This document shows positions 46,946 through 59,433 of a stretch of DNA of 64,000 bases, piece by piece. This DNA comes from Phytoseiulus persimilis (taxonomy: Eukaryota > Arthropoda > Arachnida > Mesostigmata > Phytoseiidae): contig CM075104.1 of assembly GCA_037576195.1 (NCBI GenBank), positions 26,800,211 to 26,864,210 of the forward strand. The letters are read 5' to 3'. Within the stretch, counting starts at the first letter, position 1, and each line of letters begins with the position of its first letter. The notes beneath the pieces are model-generated. The model searched no databases. It had not been told where the DNA came from and saw only the letters and a list, made by a program, of their open reading frames with translations. The position numbers and the translations under genes are program-made.

Positions 46946-47004
46946 CGTAATAATAATTATGATCCTGATAATCATCGTCACGGTAATCATCGCCTCAATC
47001 ATCA
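46946..47004 (+). promoter_or_regulatory. Cluster of homeodomain/PBC-like binding motifs
   Basis: Within 60 bp there is TAATAATAATTAT (46948-46960) and three spaced aATCATC units (46967-46976, 46982-46991, 46995-47003), that is TGATTA/TGATTG on the other strand. TAAT cores and TGATT half-sites are the classical Hox and Exd/Pbx recognition sequences. The position 12.4 kb upstream of the Hox start codon fits a distal enhancer. Motif content alone cannot prove function, and a decayed simple repeat is an alternative. Confidence 0.35.
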
Positions 47005-48570
47005 CGCTCACGGGTTCAGAAACACTTTTTCTGAAACCCGCGGCGAATGATGCTGTCTCCGTCCATCATACCTCTCCGTTTATCCATCCATCCATCTATC
47101 TATTCACTCATCCAGACGGCGAGATATCTGTCGGTTTCTCTGAAGAGCGGTCGTTGTTTTGCTGGTTGCTCGGCTGACTGGCTGGTTAGGGTCATTATCT
47201 TGCCAGAGCAGCGGGCATTACATTACACTCCTCGGTCAGGCATCGGACGGCTTGAGTATAATTTACACAAATTATTATAAATTGCCGTTGTGGACCTCTC
47301 TCAGTCATGCTGCGCGGAGGTATCCTTGTTCGCCCCAATGACGTATACATACAATGAAAACACGGCGTTTCGATCGAGCTCCCCTCGCCTTCTTCCACGA
47401 GTTTCGGAATGCCGACCGCACTTGTGTATGAGCTCTCCGAATAAATGTCGTCACAGGCGCCTCGTTTACGATCCTGCTGCATCGCGTCGTCTGGAACAGT
47501 TAGCAGCCCAGAGAACTTTCACATCAACTTTCACCGCCGGGTAACTTGATCGTCCTGAGGCTGAACTCTATCGGTGGGTGATCGATCGCTCCTTCGGAGG
47601 CTTCAGTGCCGTTGCCGGGCTATCCGGATCCGTCAACTTAGAATGCATTCCGACTTGAAGAACGCTTTCGGCGCCATGGTTCCATTCCAATGAACTTCAT
47701 TCGAATCAGTTTATTCTTCACTCCGATTATGGGATAAAGGTCGAATATTGCGCTGAGCGAAATTCACTGTCGATGGACGCTCCCTCGGCTCACAGGAGAT
47801 AGACTTATCTCGCAGCGCCCGCCCGCCCGCTTCGCAGACTCGCTGGTCGCTTGGCTGGCGGGTGGTCTGTCTGTCGGTCGGTCGGTCGGAGTAAGTGTTC
47901 TTCTGATTCCCGCATTGTCCTCCTTCATTTTGGAAATTCTCAGAATTTCGTTCAGCTTTCTCCTAATGCCGGCTAACGGCGGATCGCTGCCTTTGTTCTC
48001 TCCACAAAAATCTAATTATGGTTGGCGACCCTCTCAATAACACCCCCCTCGTCCATCCCTCGAACGCTCTGAGGGAAGAATCGACACTGAATGCGGGAAG
48101 ACGCTTTCTCCAAACTTCTCTGTCACTCGATAAAATCTTCCTCTCGAGAATCATCCATGAACTGTTCATGATGAATTGCACCCATGGCGACAAGTCGTCG
48201 ACAGTAGGGCTTTACAGAGGAACAGCGAAACAGCTCCATCCACATTTCGTCCCAGGTTGAATCGTTATTGAATTTTTGGTTTGTTCAGCTATTGGAGAAA
48301 AATCGACGTGTTCTATCGACGCTCACCAACCCTGCGGATAGAAGCCCGCGCCCCGGAAGTTGATATTGACGGACTCGTTGAGTAAGGGATACGGAAGAAC
48401 TTCGCCATCTCGTGAGTGGTTCATCTATCATGAGAACCAATGTTCATGGATCCGATTATTCATCGCGCGCAGAGTGCGGTGGTCGTTGTCTTCGTTGTTA
48501 ATTTCTATCTCGCGCTGCCAGACGAAGTTACTTTCTCGCGAACCGACTGGCCGACGGTTTCACAACTTAG

Positions 48571-48606
48571 AGGTGCCGGGGGCGGCGGCGGCAGCAGCAG
48601 CGGCGT
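48571..48606 (+). repeat. GGC/AGC triplet run
   Basis: gggggcggcggcggcagcagcagcggcg is an imperfect trinucleotide repeat. It keeps several frames open (Gly/Ser or Ala runs), which explains the long frame 48440-49051 that I do not call as a gene. Confidence 0.7.
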
Positions 48607-49912
48607 TTTTTGGCAATTAATCTTTTTCCAATACAATCTCTTGTTACATTATCTCGTTGCTGCTACTCATGCCCCGCAGCTTCCCTTCTTTTACTTTTTT
48701 CCCCAACAGAGTCGCAGTCATTATACCGCTCTGCCGCTCGCTTTCCGAGCTGGCAGTTCGCAGCCAGCCCGCCCGCCTGCCTGCCCGCTCGCTAGGGAAT
48801 GCATTATCCCAGATCCAAGCCGAGGAGAGCTCCTAGTTCGCCTCCTTCGCTCGTTTCTACTTGAGCTGGGTTCGAGGCTTATACCTTATAAGGGTGATTC
48901 ATCTCCCCTCCCTGCTCCTGACACCTTTTGGGGGAGCGCGACGCGGCGTGGGTATGTATCGCTGGAGGACAGGGAAAATTCAAAGGGAGGAACACTTATG
49001 CAGGTGGGAGGTAGGCAGCCAGCCAGCAGCAGCAAGTCACCCACCCGGTAACAGTCCCACCACGAGAGATATTGTATGATCGAAAATGAAAATAGCCCGC
49101 AAACTGCGCTGTTGCGTTCAGCTATTGCCGATAGCGGCTGCTGATTTGCACTTCTTCTTTCCACGCCCTTTCCGTTCCTCAAGTCCACAAGTGAGACCAG
49201 TATCAGCGACCTGTGATGTCAATCAAGCTTCACGTGGAAAGAAAGGCGGTTCCTATCGATTCAAACCTTTTCAATTCCTGCTCCGCGTGAGTTGAACTTC
49301 AACTTTCTTACCGAGTCTCACGATGTGACGCTGTCCCTGAATACAGATAATCGATCGGATCGAAGCTTCCCGAGACGAAACGCCGTGGATATCTATGACT
49401 CCGATGCGCAGGGAACGGAAGCAAGGCCAGCCTCGCGGATACCCCGAGATGAATGCCAAAGATTCCACCTTTTGCGGCGGGTCCCGGAGACGCACAGTCG
49501 TCATCATGAGTGTCGCGAAATCTCAGGCGTTCCCAACCGGAGTATTTCTCTCCCGCCTCGCTCACCGAAATGATCACCCCATGAATTAGCCACTGGAAGC
49601 AGCCTTTTGGTCTCGAGCTATGGAGCTTTTCTCAACACGTTGTTCTGCAGTGAATTGAATTCAAGCACTCGCTATATTATTATGAGACTCAGACACGCAT
49701 GATGTGTGAACCCTCTCCTCAGCCGCGAAGACCGTGCATGTTCCGGACCAAAGTAGTGATTGAAGATACGAGTCTTCTATCAACTAACCGGGTGTTGAAT
49801 CGTCTCCCTCTCCGAAAATAGGGGAAAACTGCTGGCGGTGAGTGCGGCCTCCTGCTCGACTCGAATCGCGGAAACCGTCGTGGGCCTTGTTTCAGTCGGT
49901 GTCTGGCAAGCG

Positions 49913-50269
49913 TCAGCTCACTTCTTGTTGCTCTCCAGTCTGAAAAGTTAGCTGCGAGAAAGCTGTTGCTGCTACGGTCGCCTCAACGCTCGGATGATTT
50001 ACATTTGGAGGGAAAAAGGAGCGAAAAAACTCCGCGGATTCATGAGGGCAAGGTACGACATATGTTCCGCCAAAATGAAATTCGTTCCTCCTGAGAAGAA
50101 ACTGAACGCCGAGTGACAAATTCGAGGCGGCGATCTTGAGATGCTCGACGATGGAAACAGAGACAACGGTTACGATAAGTTCGGCTGGAGAGTTTCGACA
50201 ACGACGCTCGACTGGACAAAAACTTTGGAACAGGTTGAAAAGGAAGCCGGCCGTTGCATCAAACTGCAA
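49913..50269 (-). CDS. Unidentified open frame, 118 codons
   Basis: The minus strand is open with reasonable composition. It includes LKIAASNLSLGVQFLLRRNE, then FHFGGTYVVPCPHESAEFF. I recognise no family. On the opposite strand GWRVSTTTLDWTKTLEQVEK (about 50180-50240) faintly resembles an M13 lobe segment, so either strand, or neither, may be coding. Confidence 0.2.
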   Translation of the reverse strand: MQFDATAGFLFNLFQSFCPVERRCRNSPAELIVTVVSVSIVEHLKIAASNLSLGVQFLLRRNEFHFGGTYVVPCPHESAEFFRSFFPPNVNHPSVEATVAATAFSQLTFQTGEQQEVS

Positions 50270-51977
50270 GACCTTTCAAAGATTGCTGTTGTGTCGCCGG
50301 TCGGAGCGCTCTTCCATACCCCCGTGCAGACGGGTTGGAGGGATAATGCGACACTCCGTTAGGGTGCTGTTCGAATGCCACCTTGGTCGCTGGCTGTCGG
50401 TAAAGAATGAGACATTTAATCTCGTTCACCTGTACACGTTTCTTCCTCTTCCATTGGCCAGCCCGCCAGCGAACCATCCAGTCAGCGAGCGAGGCAGACT
50501 GGCGGCTGAATGGTGAGCTGACTGACTGTCTCTGTAGCCAATGCTGATATATGAGGCCATCAATCAGGGAGCGAATTCATTCATCCATCCGAGGCAGTCC
50601 CTATGGGTACCGCTACGGGGGGAGAGAAGACGAGGAGGGTGAATTTCAGATTGGTCGAAGGAGAAGGGAAAAGAGTCTCCAAACTTCATCGAGGCATCGC
50701 CTCCCGGGGTCGTCCAGTGTGCGCTGGGCGCTTCTCCCGGGATGAAGAAAACTGCAATCAGCACTCGGAACCGAATGAAAGGCAATAGGAGAAACAAAAC
50801 TACAAGGTTCCGCCGGAATGCTGCTCGCCCCTTCGTTCCCTTTCGGCTGGCGCCCGACTCGGCAAGCATCGAGTCATTGGAATGTCGAGAGTTCCCGATA
50901 TGTGTTGTCGCAGCGATCCTGGCTTCCTGTTCTGCAGAATAAGTAGCCACGCCGAGCGGAGGAAAGGCAAGCGAGACTCAAACCCTGCACCTAACAGAAG
51001 CGGTAAAAAACCGGCCGTCCCCTCGCCGATCCCTCCCAGCTGAAGGTTCCAACACTGAGGCATTCTTGGTGCAAAATTGCGCATCCCATGATGGGTGCAA
51101 ACGCGCGGAAAGAAAAACAGCGTTCGTTCCTGAACCCCGCTGGCGAAGTCGATTCCGGGATGAGTCAGGACAGAGATGGCATTTCGACGATATCGTTCGC
51201 GAAAGGTTCCTACTCAGGACGATTTTCTTCGATTGATTATGTGGAGCGTACCTGATTGCCCTTGACGACATCTCTCTGGACTCTGTGAAGCCTTCTATAT
51301 TGGATCGCTTTCCGCTTGTTTGACTATGTCCTTTGAGTGCTGCGAACAACGTGGAATTCAGGAGATCCTTGGAATCCAGACTCGATGCGGGAAGCTGAAC
51401 TCGCTTCATTTTGTCTGATGTAAGTTTCGCATCTAAATTGCCTCGAAAGAATTCCTCGCCCTGGAAAGTCCTCACTCATACCAAGGTTCGGCTTATGATG
51501 AGTTTGCACCTGAAAAAGAAATCACGAGTAATGCCTTCGAGTACGCGAGCGATGGAGGTTGATGTTCTGAGTGTTCGGTTGAAGGATGGTGTTCTCCCAT
51601 CGGTTCAATTGAGCGGCGGCTTGAGTTGAAAGATCAGTTTTTGATGGAATGGAAATGAGATGCTCTTGTTCTGTTTGCTGAAGAGATAATCATCCGTCAG
51701 GTCCCGAGCCGACCGGAACAAACTCGTGGAGGGACCGCTCAACTCGTTCCATCGAATCTCCTCGAAACAATGTGCAGAACACAATTCGAGTCACCTATAA
51801 ACGCCGAAACCTACAGCCGCAGTCGGCAGCGAACCAGGGGAGTGAGCAGTTGGTCTGATAGCCAATCTGAGATCTCCATTCGATAGCGAATGACAGCGTT
51901 TCCCAACACGTCTTCGCGAAGAAGGTTCGACTACTGATCTCCCCCAAGAGTCGCCGATTCTGAGAACATCAGTAACG

Positions 51978-52497
51978 ATGTTCGATGATTTCATCCGTTC
52001 CATGAGGTTCACAGGCCGAGCTCGGGAAGAGATTCAAAGAGTCCGACTTCAGTACTCATTGAGGATCTCAAGTATCCCAATAACGTCGCTTTCGACCAGA
52101 GCGGAGCCGCGATCTGGGAAATTTCCAGAGAAGCTGGGATGTCGGGATCAGCATCACCGATGTGGCGTCCACAATGATTTCGCCGTTGGTGGATCCGGGA
52201 GCGCTCTCGGCCGTCCGTCTCTGAACTCAAGTGAGTACTAGGCGGAACGACTCCACGAGTGTCGTCGCAGTGCGGTGCAGTCATGCGCAGAGCACACTGG
52301 TTTCTATAGTTGGACGCTTCTATGCGATATGCTTGACGAATATGAGTGACCACAACGAGAGATACGTCATGCGTTCCGAGATCCTGGTGAGGATCGCCAA
52401 GCGCTGCCCGGGTTCCCGAGCGTGGGGGAACGTGATATGTTGGCCGGACTCATCTAGGTCCGGTGAATGGTTCAGAAGAAGGGTATCGATCTGCTGA
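51978..52497 (+). pseudogene. Possible decayed homeobox copy
   Basis: Three pieces occur in order. FTGRAREEIQRVRLQY (about 52008-52055) could be the arm and helix 1. DHNERYVMRSEILVRIAKR (52348-52404) resembles helix 2 of the gene at 4071 (MDRYATRDMCINIAKEL), sharing RY, R and IAK. GEWFRRRVS (52462-52488) could be helix 3, but it lacks Q50 and N51. The pieces need a roughly 290-bp intron and a shorter second gap. If real, the copy cannot bind DNA normally. Chance resemblance is possible because each piece is short. Confidence 0.25.
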
Positions 52498-53961
52498 AGG
52501 GGAACAAATCTGCTAAAAGCTTCATCGGTGCAGGGATATCGTCACCGTGTGCGAAGATGGTGAAGTTTGTTTGTTCCAGAATCCATCGGAGAACAGATGT
52601 CTGCGATCGGGGTTCCTTCACTTTCCGGCGTTGGGCAGTACTCGCTCACTCGTGAGCCGGTTCAATGAACTCATATAGCTCTGGAACAAAAGTGTAAATA
52701 TCTGCTCGAAATTGGCGGCACTTACATCGATGAGCCTCGGCGAATCGGCATCTATTACTGAATGCATTATCATTCCAAATAAATCGGCCTTCCATCAAAA
52801 CGTGGATCGGATGCTCGTTTCGTGCCGTCGATCGAGGGCAAAAGTTTCCTTTCAGGGCTTGCATTACTCTTTTTGAGCCAACGTTGCGTCACTAGAGTTC
52901 CGACTAAGTTTCCATTTCTGCCGTCGACATAAGCTTGATACTAGCCCTTCAAAAATAGCTATGTGTGCGGATACGATCTAAGGCTGTTGGATTGTTGCCT
53001 TCGCGATCCCGCAACAAGCGACGGGGAATTTTCTCCGCGTATTATTCAGATACCTCATAGTGTCACGAAGTGTTACTAGGGATCCGAATTTTCTTCGCAT
53101 GGCGAATAACAGGAGAACGACCCTAATCCGTCCTGAAAACTCGAGTTCGCCCCCTTCCAGATCAGTAATTCCTGGAGCGCCAGTGGGTCATGTGTACCCT
53201 CATCTGAGACTGACCCCTCCGTTTCAGGGTAGAGTGAGCTGAGCCGGATCCAAGCAACAGTTTCCGAGGGCAATTCTACGTTTTGGCCTCGACAAGTCTT
53301 GATGTAGACCTGTCAGACGAGCGTGCTCGCCGCGACATGCAGCCAACATGAGTTTAGTGGACTTATCTGAGCGAAACCAATCAGCATCGCGAATGTGATA
53401 ACCTCGTTTTGCAAACGCTGTGTTTGTGTTTCGGCGAATTCAGCAAGCTTCACGATGAGTTTCCGGAAGCATACCCTGGACAAATTCGCCTCGAGGTGGA
53501 AACATGCACCGACGTTTGGTCGGCAGCTCGGTCAGCGATCTAATGCTCGGTGCCGGAAGCTGAAAACTAAGGCTCGCTCCGATCGCTTTCGATCAGACTC
53601 AGAAGACGAAGTGTCATTCCTCACTTGCCTTGCTGAGTCCCATACTGATCACGATAAGTGGAAAATGAGCGCGCATGCTCCATCAGACGGGTACCCTCAA
53701 ATGAGTGGGAATGCCAAGCAATTAGGAGGAATTGCGGCGATCGAGGGGGAAGGAGAATCGTATCCGAGCAACATCGCAGTCATACATGATTTATAAGTTC
53801 GGTTCGAGCTACCCGGTAACCCCCCCGTAGGGGGCTCAATAAGTTCTCGCGATTTCAAAATTGGTTGGATCGAAAAGCGAAAGGTTCTTGCATCCGGTCG
53901 TCTCAATCAAATCCTCAGGGCTCATGGAAAACCATCGAGCGCGCAGAAGACTCCACAATAT

Positions 53962-54115
53962 CATTTTGTGATGATCTCTTCAGGGAACGACTTCTCGAGC
54001 TCGAGATTTTGGGGTACTTGTTTCGCAGGTACTGACATGATCTAGCGGCCAACGTCTCCTGGTTCCAAAACGACCAGTTGACCTTGAGCTCAATCTATAG
54101 AGTAGCGGATTTCTA
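53962..54115 (+). pseudogene. Homeobox-like relic with helix 1 joined to helix 3
   Basis: One reading frame gives LFRERLLELEILGYLFRRY, a TGA, then HDLAANVSWFQNDQL. The first part matches homeodomain helix 1 (LLELE as in the Antp class). The second contains WFQN of helix 3 with R52/R53 replaced by D and Q. The distance from the helix-1 leucine to the Trp is about 12 codons shorter than in a homeodomain, so helix 2 is gone. One in-frame stop confirms it is not functional as read. Finding both landmarks in one frame makes this better than the other weak relics. Confidence 0.4.
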
Positions 54116-55368
54116 AGCACCGACAGCAAATAGTGTGAAACAGACTCACTCGCACCGCAGAAGATTCGTCGAGTTGGACAGCTCTCCCGAAAATTGAGTG
54201 GAACCCGGTGGCTAGGAAGTACCGAAACTGGAACTGGGGACTGCCGAATTCGAAGAGCGTTCAGTTTCCGACGCTCTCTTCTTACTATCTGAAATCAGAG
54301 CTGGAGCTCTGCTCTCTAATCGAGCAGCCCTGTGAACGGAATCAATTCTCTTGTCCAATCATTGGAGAGATAGGTACATCGACAAGCTCCTCAGGTGTGA
54401 ACCTTTCGCGTTCGGATGAGTTTGTTACCGTTCATATATCATGTTTATGAGCGGAACTACGATGTTCCTTCGGCTGCCAGCCGACAACATGTGGGCTGCA
54501 CTGATCACCACGCGGCAATAAAAAAAAACTCCCTTCATAGGTGCCACGAAACCTGATAACGACCTAGATCCAGACCATGGAACTCTGTGAGGTTATGTTT
54601 CCCTGTGATTCTATTGTTGTTAGAAACTGTCGTTGACATGAATTTTGATGAACCAGCAGCAGGAAAGTCAAACTGAAGCGCTGACGCCGCCAAAAACGGA
54701 TTCCTCCTGGGAGCTTCCAATAACAACTAAACGATTGTCCACTCCATTCGAAGTCTCCCCCGAATTTTCAGAGGATATCCGGAATAGGTATCCGAGCCAC
54801 CAATTGAAGAGGAATCAAATTGTCAGGAACACAAAGCTCCATTTCAGAACGCAGGTCTCGATCCCCTCGGAACGGAGCCTTCTTCAGTTCCCAAGCGGTT
54901 ATCTCCTACCATGCCCTCCATCCAGCTACCACAAGCAGCGGATCAGGAAGTTCCGTCTCAGAGTCACTCCCGAGTTTGCATATCGGTCAGATTGTTACAT
55001 TCGGAGCCGGAAGGATCGATCGGAAGGGCTTCGCTCATTGGCTTCCCGCTTGGAACATTAATTCTCAATGGGTTTCAGGTTGTCCAGAGTCAAGACTGGG
55101 CCCAGGATTGAACCACACATCTATTTCTGGGATCACTCGCAGATGAATGGAAGTGTTCGAGAATCAAGCTTGAAACCTGAGGTTCCTATGGCAACTCGTC
55201 GTTGAGGAGCCATCGAAGTTAGGGGAAGGATCGATGGTGTCGTCTGCTTGGAGACAAGACGTTCGCAAATTCGCCGTTAGATGGCGCCACCGTGAACGTC
55301 GTCTAGAGGATTCGAGCCTCTCTTCGTCCCATCAATTACACACGAACAATCGAGTGGAGTCTCGATCA

Positions 55369-55548
55369 AGCGCTGAGATGGGAGACGAATTTCAAGCGCT
55401 CCTTCGCAGAGGTACCGAAAAGTTGCTCCAAATCCTGCTGGACAAGACGTCGGATTCCCGAAACCAACCTTCAGTGTATCAGATCATCCGATCTGCCGTA
55501 CGTAACAGAGTTAAGACATCGCTCCTCAAGGGCTTCCGTCAAGAATGA
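55369..55548 (+). pseudogene. M13-like lobe fragment
   Basis: The end of a 104-codon frame reads EFQALLRRGTEKLLQILLDK, then NQPSVYQIIRSAVRNRVKTS, then TGA. The pattern (l...l...LleLLe....s....kak..y..C) occurs in the M13 helical lobe just before FYxxC. This fits the other fragments in the window but lacks any catalytic landmark. An unrelated helical protein is possible. Confidence 0.25.
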
Positions 55549-57480
55549 AGCCAACTCGGTGTACATAAGGAGAACCCAGCAAGGACGAGGCTGAATTTAT
55601 TATCTTACCATCTGGGGACCAGGGAGGCGAAATTCGTCGGAATTCGTTTTCCGCATGCTTACCCGACGATTGTTCGCTAGGGATCGCAGCTGCAGGAACA
55701 GCAACAGTCGGGGAACAGGGCAGGAAGGAAAAAGGAGGACAGACCGGGGGGAAAGCATCGGTATTTTTCCAGGAATACGAGCCAGCCAACCCACCAACTA
55801 GCCAGTCACGCAGCCAGCCATCTAGCCATAATACATTAATACAAATGGCCTCCTCCCCGTCCTCCTCCTTCCGCCGCAGCACCGGTGTTGGTGATGCTGT
55901 GTCAGGAGGAAAACGAGAACAAGGAGAACGGCGAAACGGAGTAAGCCATGGAAACGGGGAGTCTACGGAGGAAGAAGAGAAGCAGCGAGAGGGGTGTGGG
56001 GGGCATCCGGGATACGGGGAATATCCTTCTCGTCCTCTTTCCACGTCCGTCCTGGGAAGCCACGGAGGCAGCGAGAGTGGGTCCACCCCGTTTCCTGGGA
56101 ATGAAGGAGAAACGAGCACAGACCACCGCCACCGCCGTTACCACCGCTACCACTAGCACAGCACCAGCAGTACCACCGCTGCCGCCTCCGCCTTTGCCAA
56201 CACCGGGTGGTGGGCATTCTTCCCTTCATCGTAGCTGCTGCTGCTTCTCTGTATCCCTTCGCACTTGCGTTTCTGGGAAGGAGGGATCAACGGGAGATCC
56301 AGAGTGGCGCCAAACGAACGAAGCAACCCAAGAACGCGATTCATACAGCAGCGGCGGCCGCCTTGCTATCGATTCTCTCGTTCGAGATCCTCCTCGAAGC
56401 GGAACGCTCTGGATTAGGGAAACGTACGACGATGAGGGTTCCTGATTGCAATCCATCTTTCTTAGTTGAAAATTTAAACGTTGCCGAACGACTCGAGTCG
56501 GCCACGCGTATCGCAGATCCATAGGAAATCGATAATCCTTCAGTGGGGCTGGAGAGAAAGCAGCAGATGACGATCGGGGAACTGCTTATGTTTCTATCCA
56601 AGAGTGCATCTGTCAGGTGAGCCGGAATTCGGCCCCTTCTACCCTCACTCGCCCCGCTGCTTCAGGTCTCCTACACGTTTCTCGCGCCTAAAATTGGCCC
56701 TAAATTACAACCGCGCTGCCTTCAGAGAGGCAAATTATAGGGGAGACGAAAGAGGCGACGACAACAACAGAATGAAGTTCTGCTGCCGCCTGTCTGCGGA
56801 CACGCCATCATGCGCGGTTTTTTGCCGGCTCGCTTTCATTTTCTCTCCTCCTATAATTTCTTGTGACGGCTTCCTTTCCAGTCCGAGTTCGATCGTACGT
56901 CTCCGACTGCCGTCGGGGCTCTTTCGAATCGCTGCTCTCAGCGCACGCTAGTCTGATAACAACAGAATTGCGCGGTCGAATCTCTTTCAGCCGGTATTGG
57001 ACTTGCACGACAGCAGTTGAGTTCGTCTTGACGCGTGTTCTCCGAATGAAATCCCCAGAGTCCGCACGCGGCAGCCTCCTGCAGCACGATTCACATTTCT
57101 GTGACTACTTTTTCGGCGCGAAGAACGTCAGTGACATGGTCTTAAATTTGCCGCGAATCAAGTTGTCGACGAGCGCCTGGTGGGCTCGCTCTGGCTGAAG
57201 CGGCCGCGGCAGAACCGGCCGAGGTACCGGTCAATATCCACCGCGAGCGCGCAATCCACCGCCGCGCTGCCGTCGCCATGTTGCTCTCAGGTTGTTTTCG
57301 AATTTGGGGAAGGGCGCACGGGTTCCCTTTCTCACGAGGCGGAGTCTGAGCTCATTATGAAAGATGGCTCTCTCTCTGCTAGCTGGCTGGCTGAAGGGCT
57401 GACTGGCTGGCTCGCGAGCAGGCAGGCAAGCGAGTGAGCGAGCAGACAGACAAGGCTAGCTGGCTGGCATAACATTTTTA
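55549..57480. other. No supported gene; simple-sequence rich
   Basis: CCGCC/ACC-type triplet runs at 56130-56200 and GGA-rich tracts at 55840-56000 keep many frames open on both strands (up to 197 codons, minus strand 55526-56119). I regard these frames as composition artefacts. The stretch is immediately upstream of the presumed Hox leader. Confidence 0.4.
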
Positions 57481-57799
57481 TGATGTATGGCTATTCTGTG
57501 CCGTGCAAATGGTCACTACTCACACTGGCTCGAGTCTAGTTAGTGACCGGTCTTCTTCTGCGGCTGGTGCTGTTGTCGTTTCTCGTACCCATGCTGTCGG
57601 AGTCCGGCATCGCGGCTGTCTTTGAGATTTCAACGACTTCGCCTCTTCGGCCGTCACGAACAGATACGAAAGCGATCTCCTCAGTGTGAAAGTGACGCAA
57701 GGGTTTCGAAACAATCGGAAAGGACTCGGAGAGGATTCGATCAAGGAAGGAAGCGAGTCCTGGAAGTGCATGAATCTTCGAGTGCACGATTCCTCAACC

Positions 57800-59433
57800 G
57801 TTACGCTCGGCGGTCTGTTGAGTGCTCGGATCTTTGTGCGCTGGAACAGTGTTCGTTGCTGTGTTGTAGTTGCCGTCGCTCCGGTTGTGTCTGTAGTGAG
57901 ATAGTGTCGACCACCACCACCACCAACGCCGCCGCCGCCTCTATCGTCCTCGGGAAAAGGTCTGCTCGAAGAGTTGCGCGCGAAAGGAAGGAACGAGCAC
58001 GCTCGGAGGCAGGCAGGCTCAGAGGCAGCGAGGCCGGCAGGCAGGAAGGAAGGAAGGACAGAGCTGAGTTGAGTCGAGCCGAGCTATCGCAGCGACCCCA
58101 GGAGCAGCCGGCTGGCTGGCAAGCAGGCAGGCAGACAGGCACTCCTGACTGGCTCTTTCACTCAGTTGTGTGTGTCTGTCTGTTAGCAACTGACTGCTGC
58201 TGCTGCTCAACTCTGCGGCCGGTCGGATGGCTAGCTAGACCGTTGACGGATCTTTCCGACCAAATGTGATCTTTTTGACGTTGTGCCGTCATTGGTCGTT
58301 TCATGCAGCGAGCCATCGATCGTTCAGTTTTCCAAGCGAGCGACAGTTCGCGCGTGTGAAAAGTTCGTTAAGCAACCGGATTTTGCAAAAACAAACACCA
58401 GCCAACGCACAGACCGATCGTTTCGTCGTCTGTGAGCAACGACGAGCGCTTTGCAATCCCGAAAAGTTCTCCTCTTCGATCGGGCCAGCGATTCGCCGCC
58501 GCCGCCGTCGCTCCGATCGATCGACCACGTTGCCGAATGAGCAACTGACTGACTGACTAAGTGAGTGAGTGAGTTGGTGAGTGATCGAGGATATCGCATC
58601 GGATCAACAAACACGTACATCCGCCACTCGGAGAGAATGTGCTTTCCATCCAGTTTCGGTTGTCATCACCAGCAGCAGGCCCATTGTCTTCCCGAGCGGA
58701 ATTGCTGCTCGTAGTTGTCATCTCCGCTGACGAACTGTGGATTCGCTTTGTGAGTGTGTGCAAACTACTTCCATCCGATTCCGTCTGCGTACGCGGTCAA
58801 CAGCGACCAGCAAAGATTCGATATCAATCCCAATCGCAGCTTGAGTTCGTGAGGTAATCCTCGGTCGCCGATACTCGGCCGCTGAGAGCCGGCCGACCAT
58901 CGACGGTGGCCGGCGACTGAAAACCATTTCGCATGTGATCATCGGATGTCAGGGAGCACGCAGAAGGAAGGACCTCATCTGCGTGGTGCTATTTGCGTAG
59001 AGCATCGACCGACTTATCCGAGAGAAGACGGTGCCGTGCAGTACCGACTGCAATCGCTTCCTCTGCAACGACGTTAACAACGGAAGAAGAGCGACGCATT
59101 CCAGCGAAACTTAAAGCGGTACCTTTAAGCGGTGGATAGCGGCCGGCCGATCCATCGGGCGGAATACTTCGCTCGCTCGCGCAATCGATCGATCAGTCCG
59201 GGAACAGCTCTGCGAGGCGTCTGAGGAAGAACCATAATCATCATTGACATCGTTCCGCGGAGGCTTTTCTCAAGTGTGGTCCGTTCGTATGCGGCTTATC
59301 TACCTCACGAGCTCGGCCTGATGAAGCGCTAACATCCTTACTGTCATCATCAACTTGAAAAACGTCCAAATAATCAAGCCAATCCGCGTATACGCAAGAG
59401 CGGTTCGACGCAACAACGGCGACAGGCTTCGCC
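57800..59433 (+). promoter_or_regulatory. Probable promoter and 5' leader of the Hox gene
   Basis: This 1.6 kb precedes the Hox ATG. Arthropod initiator-like TCAGT elements occur at about 58165 and 58325, and a TTTATGA stretch lies upstream near 57480. Repeats include ggaaggaaggaagg (about 58045), gcaggcaggcagacaggc (58122-58139) and gactgactgactaagtgagtgagtgag (58545-58571). No donor/acceptor pair could be fixed, and a 5' UTR intron may exist. Long CpG-rich leaders are usual in Hox genes, so the assignment rests mainly on position. Confidence 0.4.

Noticed and set aside
48440-49051. 203-codon frame with Gly/Ser run
   Set aside because: Kept open by a GGC/AGC repeat, with overlapping frames and a composition unlike a structured protein.
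55526-56445. Long overlapping frames on both strands (up to 197 codons)
   Set aside because: Ser/Pro/Arg low-complexity translations from GGA and ACC triplet tracts; both strands open together.
57622-58269. 215-codon frame upstream of the Hox gene
   Set aside because: It is made of repeat-encoded runs (RQEGRKDRAELSRAELSQ) and lies where the Hox 5' leader should be; no recognised domain.
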